A DNA stretch of 64,000 bases, from assembly GCF_002607735.1 (NCBI RefSeq), contig NZ_NBVR01000042.1, positions 1-64,000 of the forward strand. Direction: 5' to 3'. Position numbers and translations under genes: made by a program. Origin of the DNA: Proteus alimentorum. GTDB taxonomy: Bacteria; Pseudomonadota; Gammaproteobacteria; Enterobacterales; Enterobacteriaceae. Numbering within the stretch: the stretch's first letter is position 1; each line of letters opens with the position of its first letter. The notes under the pieces were generated by a model. That model saw only the letters and a list, made by a program, of their open reading frames with translations. It was not told the DNA's origin and searched no databases. Shown here piece by piece: positions 46,470 to 54,915 of the stretch.

Positions 46470-46725
46470 TTCCTACACCTTTACAATTGATATTTAAGAT
46501 AAATAGTTCTGTTTAAGATTATCGCTTAATCGTGTCAATAAACAAGCAAAGTTTACAAATTTAATTGATTTTGCTTAATTAACAATTGATTAGGATGATA
46601 TGTATTAATAAATATAGTCAACATTCTTTAACCCGTAAATGTTCACTTAATTAATGATAAAAAAATGGCTACACATTTTTACTGGTAGCCAAAATTGACA
46701 CTACAAAGGATAAATTAATGAGCAA

Positions 46726-47982
46726 TTAAATAGGCTGTGCTTTATTTTTATCTTCATGTTGTAGGCCATCAAGTAACGCTTTTTCGTCTGAACGTAAAAA
46801 CACAGCGGAGAGAAGGGTTGTCCCTATCACAATACATCCCATCACCATATAGGTTGGTGCAAAACCATAATGATCATAACCATAACCGGCTAATGGAGAT
46901 AATAATGTAGCGACAATAGAGCTCACACATTGAAAACCGACTAAATAAAGTGTCGAAGATAAACGTTTATCAAAGTGTTGACTGTTATATTTAAAAATTG
47001 AAATTAATAAAATCGGTAACTCGACAGCATGTAATAATTTCATACAAGAGATCAAAACAGGTCCTTCAACGAGCCCTGAGCCAATAATACGTGTAGCCAT
47101 AACACTGCTTGCCAGTAATAAGCCGTTTTTAGCCCCTATTCTATTGACAAGGAAAGGCGCGATAAACATACCACCAGCTTCTAAGAATACCTGCAATGAA
47201 TTCAGATATCCGTACATCTCATTACCCTGCTGTAAGGTCGCAAATTGCGATGAGAAAAAGACGGGAAACTGTTGGTCATAAACCCCATAAACACAGGTAC
47301 CAATAACAAACAAAATAAGCGCCCAAAAACGAGGCAATGAAAGTAAATTCAGTGCGTCTTTTATGGTGATAGCCGATGTTTTCCCATGCTCTAATTGATT
47401 AAATGCGTCTGATTTATCTGTTTTTAACAGTGCTAAAAAAATTAAAAACACAACACCAGAAATAGAAGCCATGGCAAAATTGTAATTAGGGTCGATATTA
47501 ATATTGTGTCCAGCGATAAATGTTGCAGATGCCCAACCTAACGATCCCCACATTCTCGCTCTACCGTATTCAAAACCACGAATACGGCTAACACGCTCGG
47601 TATATGACTCTAATACACCAATACCTGCATTAAATGTCATACCAACATATAAGCCCCCTAGAATGGAGCCAACAAAAATATTCCAGCGTAGTATTGATGC
47701 GAAACCGAGAAAAAATGGCCCAGAAAGGATCAGTAATACTGCAATCACTAATAATAAATTCTTTCTTAGCCCTAATTTATCTTGAATAAAGCCATATAAA
47801 GGTTGAGCACATAACGCAATCAGCGAAATTGCAGAGAATATTAATCCAGTATCCGTCGCTTTTAATCCAACATACTGATTTAACCAAATAGAAACTAATG
47901 AAAATGATGAGGACCAGGTAAAAAAGAAGAAAAATAACAGCGCACTTAAGATCGCATAGTATTTTTTTGAGTCTTTGTTCAT
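46726..47982 (-). CDS. LacY/CscB-type oligosaccharide:H+ symporter
   Basis: A 418-aa major facilitator of the OHS family with 12 expected membrane helices. It keeps the LacY functional pattern: acidic and arginine residues in ESYTER and EYGRARMWGS (LacY E126 and R144 region), arginine in MATRIIGSG (R302) and the HxxE pair in LLHAVELP (H322 and E325). The region GYLNSLQVFLEA lacks LacY Glu269 in place and is like CscB or RafB, so sucrose or an alpha-galactoside is more likely than lactose. No hydrolase is adjacent. Two LacI-type operators and a CRP-like site lie upstream. Confidence 0.88.
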   Translation of the reverse strand: MNKDSKKYYAILSALLFFFFFTWSSSFSLVSIWLNQYVGLKATDTGLIFSAISLIALCAQPLYGFIQDKLGLRKNLLLVIAVLLILSGPFFLGFASILRWNIFVGSILGGLYVGMTFNAGIGVLESYTERVSRIRGFEYGRARMWGSLGWASATFIAGHNINIDPNYNFAMASISGVVFLIFLALLKTDKSDAFNQLEHGKTSAITIKDALNLLSLPRFWALILFVIGTCVYGVYDQQFPVFFSSQFATLQQGNEMYGYLNSLQVFLEAGGMFIAPFLVNRIGAKNGLLLASSVMATRIIGSGLVEGPVLISCMKLLHAVELPILLISIFKYNSQHFDKRLSSTLYLVGFQCVSSIVATLLSPLAGYGYDHYGFAPTYMVMGCIVIGTTLLSAVFLRSDEKALLDGLQHEDKNKAQPI

Positions 47983-48019
47983 TGGTTGAGCGCCTTATAA
48001 AGTCATTCCACCCCTAAAT

Positions 48020-48031
48020 GTTAACGTTAAC
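48020..48031 (-). promoter_or_regulatory. LacI-family operator 1
   Basis: GTTAACGTTAAC is a perfect palindrome with the central CG typical of LacI/GalR operators. It lies 38 nt before the symporter start. Confidence 0.7.
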
Positions 48032-48048
48032 TTTTAAGTTCACAAACA

Positions 48049-48054
48049 ATTATA
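48049..48054 (-). promoter_or_regulatory. Probable -10 element of the symporter gene
   Basis: TATAAT on the minus strand, between the two operators. The -35 element is weak (TGCTTT, 17 nt upstream) and overlaps the CRP-like site. Confidence 0.5.
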
Positions 48055-48063
48055 TCGCTTTAA

Positions 48064-48079
48064 TGTGACATAAAGCACA
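48064..48079 (-). promoter_or_regulatory. CRP-like site
   Basis: TGTGA-N6-GCACA is one mismatch from the CRP half-site consensus TGTGA-N6-TCACA and lies between the operators. Catabolite control of the symporter is inferred. Confidence 0.55.
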
Positions 48080-48082
48080 CAA

Positions 48083-48094
48083 GTTAACGTTAAC
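48083..48094 (-). promoter_or_regulatory. LacI-family operator 2
   Basis: A second identical GTTAACGTTAAC, with its centre 63 bp (six helical turns) from operator 1. This spacing would allow repression by DNA looping. The repressor is not encoded nearby. Confidence 0.7.
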
Positions 48095-48421
48095 AAATTT
48101 AGTTATGTGCTCTAGATCTACTTTTATTCTTTCATTGTCGAGTCCTAATATCAAATACATAATTAACTCCTATTTAATCTGTTTAAAACACGCTATTACA
48201 TTCAAATAAAGCCATTTGCATAGGTTATTTCACGTTTCCACAAATATAGTTTACCATGTCCTTATGTCGATTAAGCATTACTAACAATTTGATACTGAAA
48301 GCTCTTTTATCCATTCAAATAGAGATTTATTGTCAATTATTTAAATCTTAAGTAGCTTATTAGTGTAAGGTTTAATGCTTTATAATCAATTAATTAAGTA
48401 GATAAAATACGGTAGGAAACC
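48095..48421. other. AT-rich intergenic region before sbcB
   Basis: About 330 nt of AT-rich sequence upstream of sbcB. I see no gene or repeat. It should contain the sbcB promoter. Confidence 0.5.
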
Positions 48422-49852
48422 TTGTCTAATACAGCGAAAACACCCACATTTTATATCCATGACTACGAAACCTTTGGCACTCATCCTGCCCTAGATCGTC
48501 CAGCCCAATTTGCGGGTGTAAGAACCGATATGGACTTCAATATTATTGAAGATCCCCTCGTGATTTATTGCAAACCTAATGATGATTATCTGCCTCATCC
48601 AGAAGCCGTGATGATCACAGGAATAACACCACAAATTGCGGCAAAAAATGGGGTGATTGAAGCTGAATTTACTCGTCAAATTCACCAAGCTTTTAGCCAA
48701 CCTAATAGTTGTATTATGGGTTATAATAACCTTCGATTTGATGATGAAGTAACCCGAAATATCCTTTATCGTAATTTTTATGATCCTTATGCTTATAGCT
48801 GGCAAAAAGGAAATTCACGTTGGGATTTACTTGATGTTTTACGTGCCTGTTATGCACTGCGCCCTGAAGGTATTGTTTGGCCTGAAAATGAAGACGGTTT
48901 TCCAAGCTTCCGTTTAGAGCTATTAACCAAAGCAAACGGCATCTCTCATGAAAATGCGCATGATGCGATGTCTGATGTTTATGCCACCATTGCGATGGCA
49001 AAAAAATTAAAGCAAGCGCAACCACGAATGTTTGATTATTTCTTTAATTTACGCGATAAACGCAAAGTACAGACGTTAATTGATATTCCTGCAATGACGC
49101 CGATTGTGCATGTTTCAGGTATGTTTGGTGCCGCACGTTCTAATTTAAGCCTTGTTGCCCCACTAGCGTGGCATCCGGATAATCGTAATGCAGTAATTGT
49201 TTGCGACTTAGCCGCAGACATATCCCCTTTATTAACACTCGACTCAGATCAATTGCGTGAGCGTTTATATACACCACGTAGTGAATTATCAGTTGATGAA
49301 CCACCTGTTCCAATTAAATTGTTGCATATTAATAAGTGCCCCATTGTGGCACCACAAAATACACTAAGACAGCAAGATGCAGATAGAATTGGTTTAGATG
49401 TTGATACTTGTTTAAAAAACCAAGCGATTTTGTTTTCTCATCCTGAGATACGCAATAAAGTCGTGGAAATATTTGCACAACAAGCGCCTTTTGTTGTATC
49501 TGATAATGTTGATTCGCAAATTTATAATGGTTTTTTCAGTGAAAATGATCGTAGTGCGATGGAAATTATTCGATCAACACAACCACAGAATTTACCCGCT
49601 TTAGATTTAACGTTTGAAGATGCGAGAATGGAACCTCTGTTTTTCCGTTATCGTGCAAGAAATTATCCTTCGACGCTTAATTATGACGAACAACAACGTT
49701 GGCTAGCGCATAGAAAAGAGATGTTAACGCCAGAAAAGCTCACCGAATATATTAATACTATTCAGTTATTAGCTGAAGAACATGCTGATAACGAGGAAAA
49801 ATTAAAACAGCTACAAGCGCTTTATTTATATGCTCAAGAGATCGCAAGTTAA
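48422..49852 (+). CDS. sbcB: Exodeoxyribonuclease I
   Basis: A 476-aa DEDD-family 3'-5' single-strand exonuclease used in recombination and mismatch repair. HDYETFGTHPALDRPAQFA holds the first acidic pair, NNLRFDDE the next, and ENAHDAMSDVYAT the last. SH3-like and helical C-terminal parts follow. The start is TTG at 48422 after an AGGA site; the next in-frame ATG would remove the catalytic motif. Confidence 0.95.
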   Translation: MSNTAKTPTFYIHDYETFGTHPALDRPAQFAGVRTDMDFNIIEDPLVIYCKPNDDYLPHPEAVMITGITPQIAAKNGVIEAEFTRQIHQAFSQPNSCIMGYNNLRFDDEVTRNILYRNFYDPYAYSWQKGNSRWDLLDVLRACYALRPEGIVWPENEDGFPSFRLELLTKANGISHENAHDAMSDVYATIAMAKKLKQAQPRMFDYFFNLRDKRKVQTLIDIPAMTPIVHVSGMFGAARSNLSLVAPLAWHPDNRNAVIVCDLAADISPLLTLDSDQLRERLYTPRSELSVDEPPVPIKLLHINKCPIVAPQNTLRQQDADRIGLDVDTCLKNQAILFSHPEIRNKVVEIFAQQAPFVVSDNVDSQIYNGFFSENDRSAMEIIRSTQPQNLPALDLTFEDARMEPLFFRYRARNYPSTLNYDEQQRWLAHRKEMLTPEKLTEYINTIQLLAEEHADNEEKLKQLQALYLYAQEIAS

Positions 49853-49861
49853 TTGGTAAAT

Positions 49862-49889
49862 AAAAGGCAGGTTTTATCCTGCCTTTCTT
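49862..49889 (+). terminator. Intrinsic terminator of sbcB
   Basis: AAAGGCAGG pairs with CCTGCCTTT around TTTTAT and is followed by T residues. It lies between convergent sbcB and dld. Confidence 0.87.
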
Positions 49890-49918
49890 TTTAATTTAAT
49901 AAACACAATCGACAACAA

Positions 49919-51679
49919 TTATTCTTTATTCTCTGCATTAGCATCATTATGAGCACGTCCACAACCACACTCTTCTCCCCAATATTTTAGTTTTGAGGTT
50001 TTACCAATACCGGGGTTCATGCTATTGGTTGGATCGTTATGTTTATAGAATGCTTTTAGTTGAGGCTTAGCATAATACATATGCCCTACGTTATGCTCTG
50101 CGGGATATTCCGCTCCACGTTGATCTAATAACGCCAGCATTTCTGCTTTTAATGCCTTAGCATCAACACCTTTTTTAATAATATAATCTTGGTGCATAAC
50201 ATGACACATAAAATGCCCACAATAGAGTTTATAAAGTAATTTACTCTCTATTTCAGGTGGTAATTTTTCAAACCAATCTTTGTCATTACGGCGCAATGCA
50301 ATATCTAATGGCAACACATCTTCTACATCATTAACATGAACGGCATGATAACGCACAGCAGCACCGGCGGCGGCAAAACGATGTAAAAAGGCTTTATTTC
50401 CCTCTTCTTCGGTACATTCAAAATAATCGCCTGATGCTAACTTAAAGTATTCTTTTAAATAAGTTGCAGCTTCTTCAATCCCATCATCTGCCATTCTTAA
50501 CATAAGATGATGTTCATATTTGTCACGAAAATCTGTCATACGCTCGGGTAAATGAGCAGGCCATAGTTTGCTCATAAACTGCATGGTTCTATCCACCATA
50601 TTTTTAGGTAAAAAAGGCACTTTATTTAATACCGCATCTACTCGCCCTTTTACGGCAAATAATATTGGCATTTTATCTGTACCTAATTTATCAATCACCA
50701 AAAACGTATCTTTTCCATACACTTCAGCCATTTTATAATAGCTTCTATGCATATATTCCCCAGCAACAGGCAGCTTTTTAAAATGGCTTAAAATATGACG
50801 ACGAATATCTTCAAGCTCATCCGGATTATTAGTACCAATATAAAAAACTTGAGTGCGATGATCTGCGGGGAAAGTATCTAATCTCACTGCAAATACAGAT
50901 AATTTTCCTGCGCTCCCTGCGGCTTCATATAAACGCCGTTCATCATTGTTAAAACGAGAAGGTGTATTAGCATCTACATCACGTATACGCTCATGATATT
51001 CATGATCAGAGGCTAATTTTTCTGTCGTTTGTATCTGTTTCTCATGATAATGACGATTATCTAAGTTGGTTAATATTTCTTCTGGCGTCTCGCCTAGCTC
51101 AATACCTAAATGGTTAACTAATTCGGCTTCACCTTTTTCATTAACGCGAGCATAAAGTGATAATTCGGTATAAGCAGGCCCACGACGAACTAAAGCACCG
51201 CCTGAGTTATTACAAATTCCCCCTATTACTGACGCACCAATACAAGAAGATCCAATAACGGAATGCGGTTCACGCCCTAATGGCTTTAATACTTTTTCTA
51301 AATGCCATAACGTACTACCGGGAAAAGCAATAACTTGATTATGTTCTGAAAGAACCTGTATTTTATCTTGACGTAATGTACTAATAATCACGATATCTCT
51401 ATCATAATTATCACCATTAGGTGTCGAGCCCTCTGTTAATCCAGTATTCGCCGCTTGCATAATAATAATTTTATCGGCTTCAACACAGGTTTTAAAAACT
51501 CGCCATTGTTCTAATAGATTAGCAGGAAAGACAACGGCTAGCGCCTTACCTTGCCCTGAACGAAAACCTTTGCGATAACGTTCTGTTTTATGTGCTTGTG
51601 TTAATACTTGTTTTTTACCAACAATGCCTTCAAGTTTACGAATAAAATGTTGATTTACAGAACTATTACTCTCATTCAT
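49919..51679 (-). CDS. dld: Quinone-dependent D-lactate dehydrogenase
   Basis: A peripheral membrane FAD enzyme that oxidises D-lactate to pyruvate and reduces quinone. The 586-aa protein has the PP-loop FAD region from about residue 45 (MQAANTGLTEGSTPNG, then GSSCIGASVIGGICNNSGG). A membrane-binding arginine- and lysine-rich segment lies in the middle, and GHMYYAKPQLKAFYKHNDPTNSMNPGIGKTS at the end is characteristic (quoted in pieces: NPGIGKTS). A short extra CGCGRAHND tail follows. The LysR gene next to it is on the same strand, separated by about 230 nt. Confidence 0.95.
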   Translation of the reverse strand: MNESNSSVNQHFIRKLEGIVGKKQVLTQAHKTERYRKGFRSGQGKALAVVFPANLLEQWRVFKTCVEADKIIIMQAANTGLTEGSTPNGDNYDRDIVIISTLRQDKIQVLSEHNQVIAFPGSTLWHLEKVLKPLGREPHSVIGSSCIGASVIGGICNNSGGALVRRGPAYTELSLYARVNEKGEAELVNHLGIELGETPEEILTNLDNRHYHEKQIQTTEKLASDHEYHERIRDVDANTPSRFNNDERRLYEAAGSAGKLSVFAVRLDTFPADHRTQVFYIGTNNPDELEDIRRHILSHFKKLPVAGEYMHRSYYKMAEVYGKDTFLVIDKLGTDKMPILFAVKGRVDAVLNKVPFLPKNMVDRTMQFMSKLWPAHLPERMTDFRDKYEHHLMLRMADDGIEEAATYLKEYFKLASGDYFECTEEEGNKAFLHRFAAAGAAVRYHAVHVNDVEDVLPLDIALRRNDKDWFEKLPPEIESKLLYKLYCGHFMCHVMHQDYIIKKGVDAKALKAEMLALLDQRGAEYPAEHNVGHMYYAKPQLKAFYKHNDPTNSMNPGIGKTSKLKYWGEECGCGRAHNDANAENKE

Positions 51680-51907
51680 TTTCCCTATCCTATTCCTGTC
51701 TTATCTGATTAATCTTTTATTTGCTCATTTTTATTATTACTCATAAGACTATGCGCAAAATATAAACTTATCATTTATATAACTGTTTTTATACTGCTAT
51801 CCGCATTTCTTAAAAAATAATATTTATTTCTAATCACTTTTATTATTTAAAGATAATTTCGATATTTGTTTCTTAAATAGAATATAAATAAGCACTATTT
51901 TAATATT

Positions 51908-52795
51908 TTATTCTATGATTAGCTTTTCTCTTGCTAACTGCTCCCATGCTTGGCAGCTCCGACTTTTATAGCTATTTTTATTATTTGCTAGTGCTATTTT
52001 ATATGACAATGTAGGTTCTACCACAGGAAGAACAACTAAATCATCAATAGGATTTTTATTACACATGCTGTTTGGTAAAAGTGTTACTCCCACCCCCGCT
52101 TTCACCATTGCGATAATTAAATCTAAATGGTTACTACGCCCAGCAATAATAGGCACTGTATTGTAAATACCACAAGCACTATAAATTAAATCATTAATAC
52201 GAAAATCTTCAGAAAAGAAGATAAAAGGTTCATTAATCAACTCTCTAAAATGAATTTCCGTTTTTATAGCTAAAGGATGGGATGGCGACATTAATAGCAT
52301 TAAATGATCTTCTGAAAAAGGGGTTAATTCAAAAGTATCTTCATTAAAAGGCAATACAACTGCAGCAGTTTCAACTCTCCCTTCTCTCATTGCATCAGCC
52401 ATTTGCTTAGTGCCCAATTCAAATATTTTTAGTTCAACTTGAGGATGACGAGAGCTAAATACCATAATAATATCTGCAAAATACGTCGATGCAATGACAG
52501 GTGGTAATCCAACATTTAGTGTCCCTGTTAATGGCCCAGACTTGTCCTGTAATGCTTTATTCATATCATTAAATTGTGCAAGTATCTGTTTTGCATGTTC
52601 AAACAGTATTGCACCATCATCCGTTAATCTAACACCATCAACCTCTCTCACTAATAAAATAACACCTAACTCATCTTCTAATTTTTTAATACTACGACTA
52701 ATCGCAGGTTGAGTGATAAATAGCGCATCAGCGGCTCGACTAAAACCATTTAGTTGAACAACCTCAACGAAATAGCGCAATGTGCGAATATCCAT
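51908..52795 (-). CDS. LysR-family transcriptional regulator
   Basis: A 295-aa regulator with an N-terminal winged helix (MDIRTLRYFVEVV, FITQPAISRSIKKLE) and a substrate-binding-like effector domain from about residue 92. It is divergent from the decarboxylase at 52944, the usual arrangement for a LysR regulator and its target. ATG 52795 is chosen; a TTG two codons upstream has a better spaced AAGG site and is possible. The ligand is unknown; a keto acid or amino acid would fit. Confidence 0.9.
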   Translation of the reverse strand: MDIRTLRYFVEVVQLNGFSRAADALFITQPAISRSIKKLEDELGVILLVREVDGVRLTDDGAILFEHAKQILAQFNDMNKALQDKSGPLTGTLNVGLPPVIASTYFADIIMVFSSRHPQVELKIFELGTKQMADAMREGRVETAAVVLPFNEDTFELTPFSEDHLMLLMSPSHPLAIKTEIHFRELINEPFIFFSEDFRINDLIYSACGIYNTVPIIAGRSNHLDLIIAMVKAGVGVTLLPNSMCNKNPIDDLVVLPVVEPTLSYKIALANNKNSYKSRSCQAWEQLAREKLIIE

Positions 52796-52943
52796 TAGCA
52801 ACGCTTACCTTATTACATTTAGTTATGCCCTCAATGATAATAAACCATTTCATATCAAACAATATTCACGATAAAACATTAAGCATAATATAAAAGAACT
52901 TCTATATTTTTATAGTTTATTATTCGGATTTTTTGGAGATAAT

Positions 52944-54593
52944 ATGAATAAGACTGTCGTTGAGTATATGTTAACCCGCTTATATGACTTAGGAATAAGT
53001 GATGTTTTTGGTGTTGCTGGCGATTACGCATTTCCTATTGAAGACACGATTTGTAATAGCAATCATATGCGTTGGATTGGTAACTGCAACGAACTAAATG
53101 CAGCTTATGCCGCTGATGGTTATGCTCGAATTAAAGGTATGGCTGCGTTATCGACAACATTTGGTGTTGGCGAATTAAGTGCAATTAATGCGATTGCTGG
53201 CTCTTATGCAGAAAACCTACCTATTTTCCATCTAGTCGGTATGCCAGCAAGTGGTGTTCAAAAAAGTAAGCGCCTTGTTCATCACACATTAGGTAATGGT
53301 GATTTTGATGTTTTTTATCAATTAGGCCAACGTCTTGCTTGTGCTCACGCAATATTAACACCTGAAAATTGCGTTACAGAAATGGAACGCTTAATTGCTA
53401 CCGCATTAAAAGAGCGTCGTCCTGTTTATATTGGCCTACCTTCTGATTATGCCACAATGCAAGTGATAGAACAGTCACCTGTTACCATACCGAAAAGAGC
53501 AATAAGTGATAAAAAAACATTAGAAAAAGTGGTATCACTTATTATTGAAAAGCTTACACACAGCAATAATACCTGTGTATTACCCGGTATTTTATCAGCA
53601 CGTTTGGGGCTATCAGAGAATATCCAAGCTTTTATCGATAAGACAGGCTTACCTTATGCCACTATGTTTATGGATAAAAGTATTTTAAGTGAATCTCATC
53701 CCCAATATGTTGGTATGTATGATGGCAAATTAATGACACCTGAAGTCAGAGAATTTGTAGAAAATAGTGAGTACGTATTAGGAATTGGTGCAATGATGAC
53801 CGACTTCAATACAGGAAGCTTCACTGCCAATATTAAACCAAAACAGTTTATCAACATCATGCCCGAATATGTTGAGATTGATTCCGTTATCTACACATCG
53901 ATTTACATGGAAGACGTGCTTTCAGCACTGACTCAAAGTTTACCGAATAGAACTTATCATCAGATAAAAGCCAAAGGATTGGGCGAAGCTGTGTTATCTG
54001 ATAATGGTAAAATTACTGCTCAGTATCTATATCCTCATTTAGAAAAATTCTTTAAACCTAATGATATTATTATTGCCGAGACAGGTACATCCTCAATGGG
54101 ATTAGGTTTTGCCCTATTACCAGACGGTGCCCAATTCCATAACCAAACATTATGGGGTTCTATTGGTTGGGCAACACCAGCATCATTTGGTGCAGCACTT
54201 GCAGCACCTAACAAACGAGTTATTTTAATTACCGGTGAAGGCTCACATCAATTAACCGTACAAGAGATTAGCCAATTTGTTCGTTTTGGATTAAAACCGA
54301 TCATCCTTGTTTTAAATAATGATGGTTACTTAATTGAACGATTATTATGTGATTACCCTGAAGCTTATTATAACGATCTTGCTCAATGGAATTATCATCT
54401 ATTGCCTAAAGCTTTTGGTGCAAGCGATTGGCATTGCGAAAAAGTCACAACGATAGATGAATTAAATAAAGCGCTTGAAGTGGCTGAGTCAACCGATAGT
54501 GCTTCTTATATCGAAATAGTCACCGAACGATACGAAGCATCTGAATTAGCACAAAAATTAAAAGGATCGAAAAGTTCATTATATTCATTCTAA
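52944..54593 (+). CDS. ipdC: TPP-dependent 2-keto acid decarboxylase (indole/phenylpyruvate or pyruvate type)
   Basis: A 549-aa enzyme of the pyruvate/indolepyruvate decarboxylase family. All catalytic residues of the family are visible: Asp27 (AGDYAF), Glu50 (CNELNAAY), His113-His114 (LVHHTLGNGD) and the TPP/Mg site GEGSHQLT...NNDGYLIE. It should turn a 2-keto acid into an aldehyde. Proteus deaminates aromatic amino acids to keto acids, so indole- or phenylpyruvate is a likely substrate; pyruvate cannot be excluded. TTTTGGAGAT before the ATG is a strong ribosome site. The divergent LysR gene is the likely regulator. Confidence 0.83.
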   Translation: MNKTVVEYMLTRLYDLGISDVFGVAGDYAFPIEDTICNSNHMRWIGNCNELNAAYAADGYARIKGMAALSTTFGVGELSAINAIAGSYAENLPIFHLVGMPASGVQKSKRLVHHTLGNGDFDVFYQLGQRLACAHAILTPENCVTEMERLIATALKERRPVYIGLPSDYATMQVIEQSPVTIPKRAISDKKTLEKVVSLIIEKLTHSNNTCVLPGILSARLGLSENIQAFIDKTGLPYATMFMDKSILSESHPQYVGMYDGKLMTPEVREFVENSEYVLGIGAMMTDFNTGSFTANIKPKQFINIMPEYVEIDSVIYTSIYMEDVLSALTQSLPNRTYHQIKAKGLGEAVLSDNGKITAQYLYPHLEKFFKPNDIIIAETGTSSMGLGFALLPDGAQFHNQTLWGSIGWATPASFGAALAAPNKRVILITGEGSHQLTVQEISQFVRFGLKPIILVLNNDGYLIERLLCDYPEAYYNDLAQWNYHLLPKAFGASDWHCEKVTTIDELNKALEVAESTDSASYIEIVTERYEASELAQKLKGSKSSLYSF

Positions 54594-54915
54594 AATAAAT
54601 GAATAAAATGATAAATTAAGTCTTTCGATAGAATAAAATTAAAAATAGTTTAGCTTTTTTATTCATCAAGTTAAGTATAACTTAAATAATCGGCATGATC
54701 TAATTTACACTTTTAAATATAGAGATCATGCCGATATATCATTACCATACTACTCGAATTATATTTAAATCATCGCATATTGTTAGTAAAACCAATTAAA
54801 AAAATTTTAATAAATTAATTAAAGCGTAGATTAATATATCTATAAATAGAATAACACCTGTCATAAAAATTAAACATAGTTAATATAAATTAGCTCTGAA
54901 TTTTTTTTAGAGACT
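54594..54915. other. AT-rich spacer with two inverted repeats
   Basis: A small palindrome TTAAGT-ATA-ACTTAA lies at 54671-54685, just before the larger inverted repeat described separately. The remaining sequence is AT-rich and probably holds the autotransporter promoter. No gene is seen. Confidence 0.45.
54689..54735. repeat. 13-bp perfect inverted repeat, 21-nt spacing
   Basis: ATCGGCATGATCT (54689-54701) and its exact complement (54723-54735) enclose an AT-rich loop. It can form a stem after the decarboxylase gene. Without a T-run it is not a typical terminator and may be a regulator site. Confidence 0.55.
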
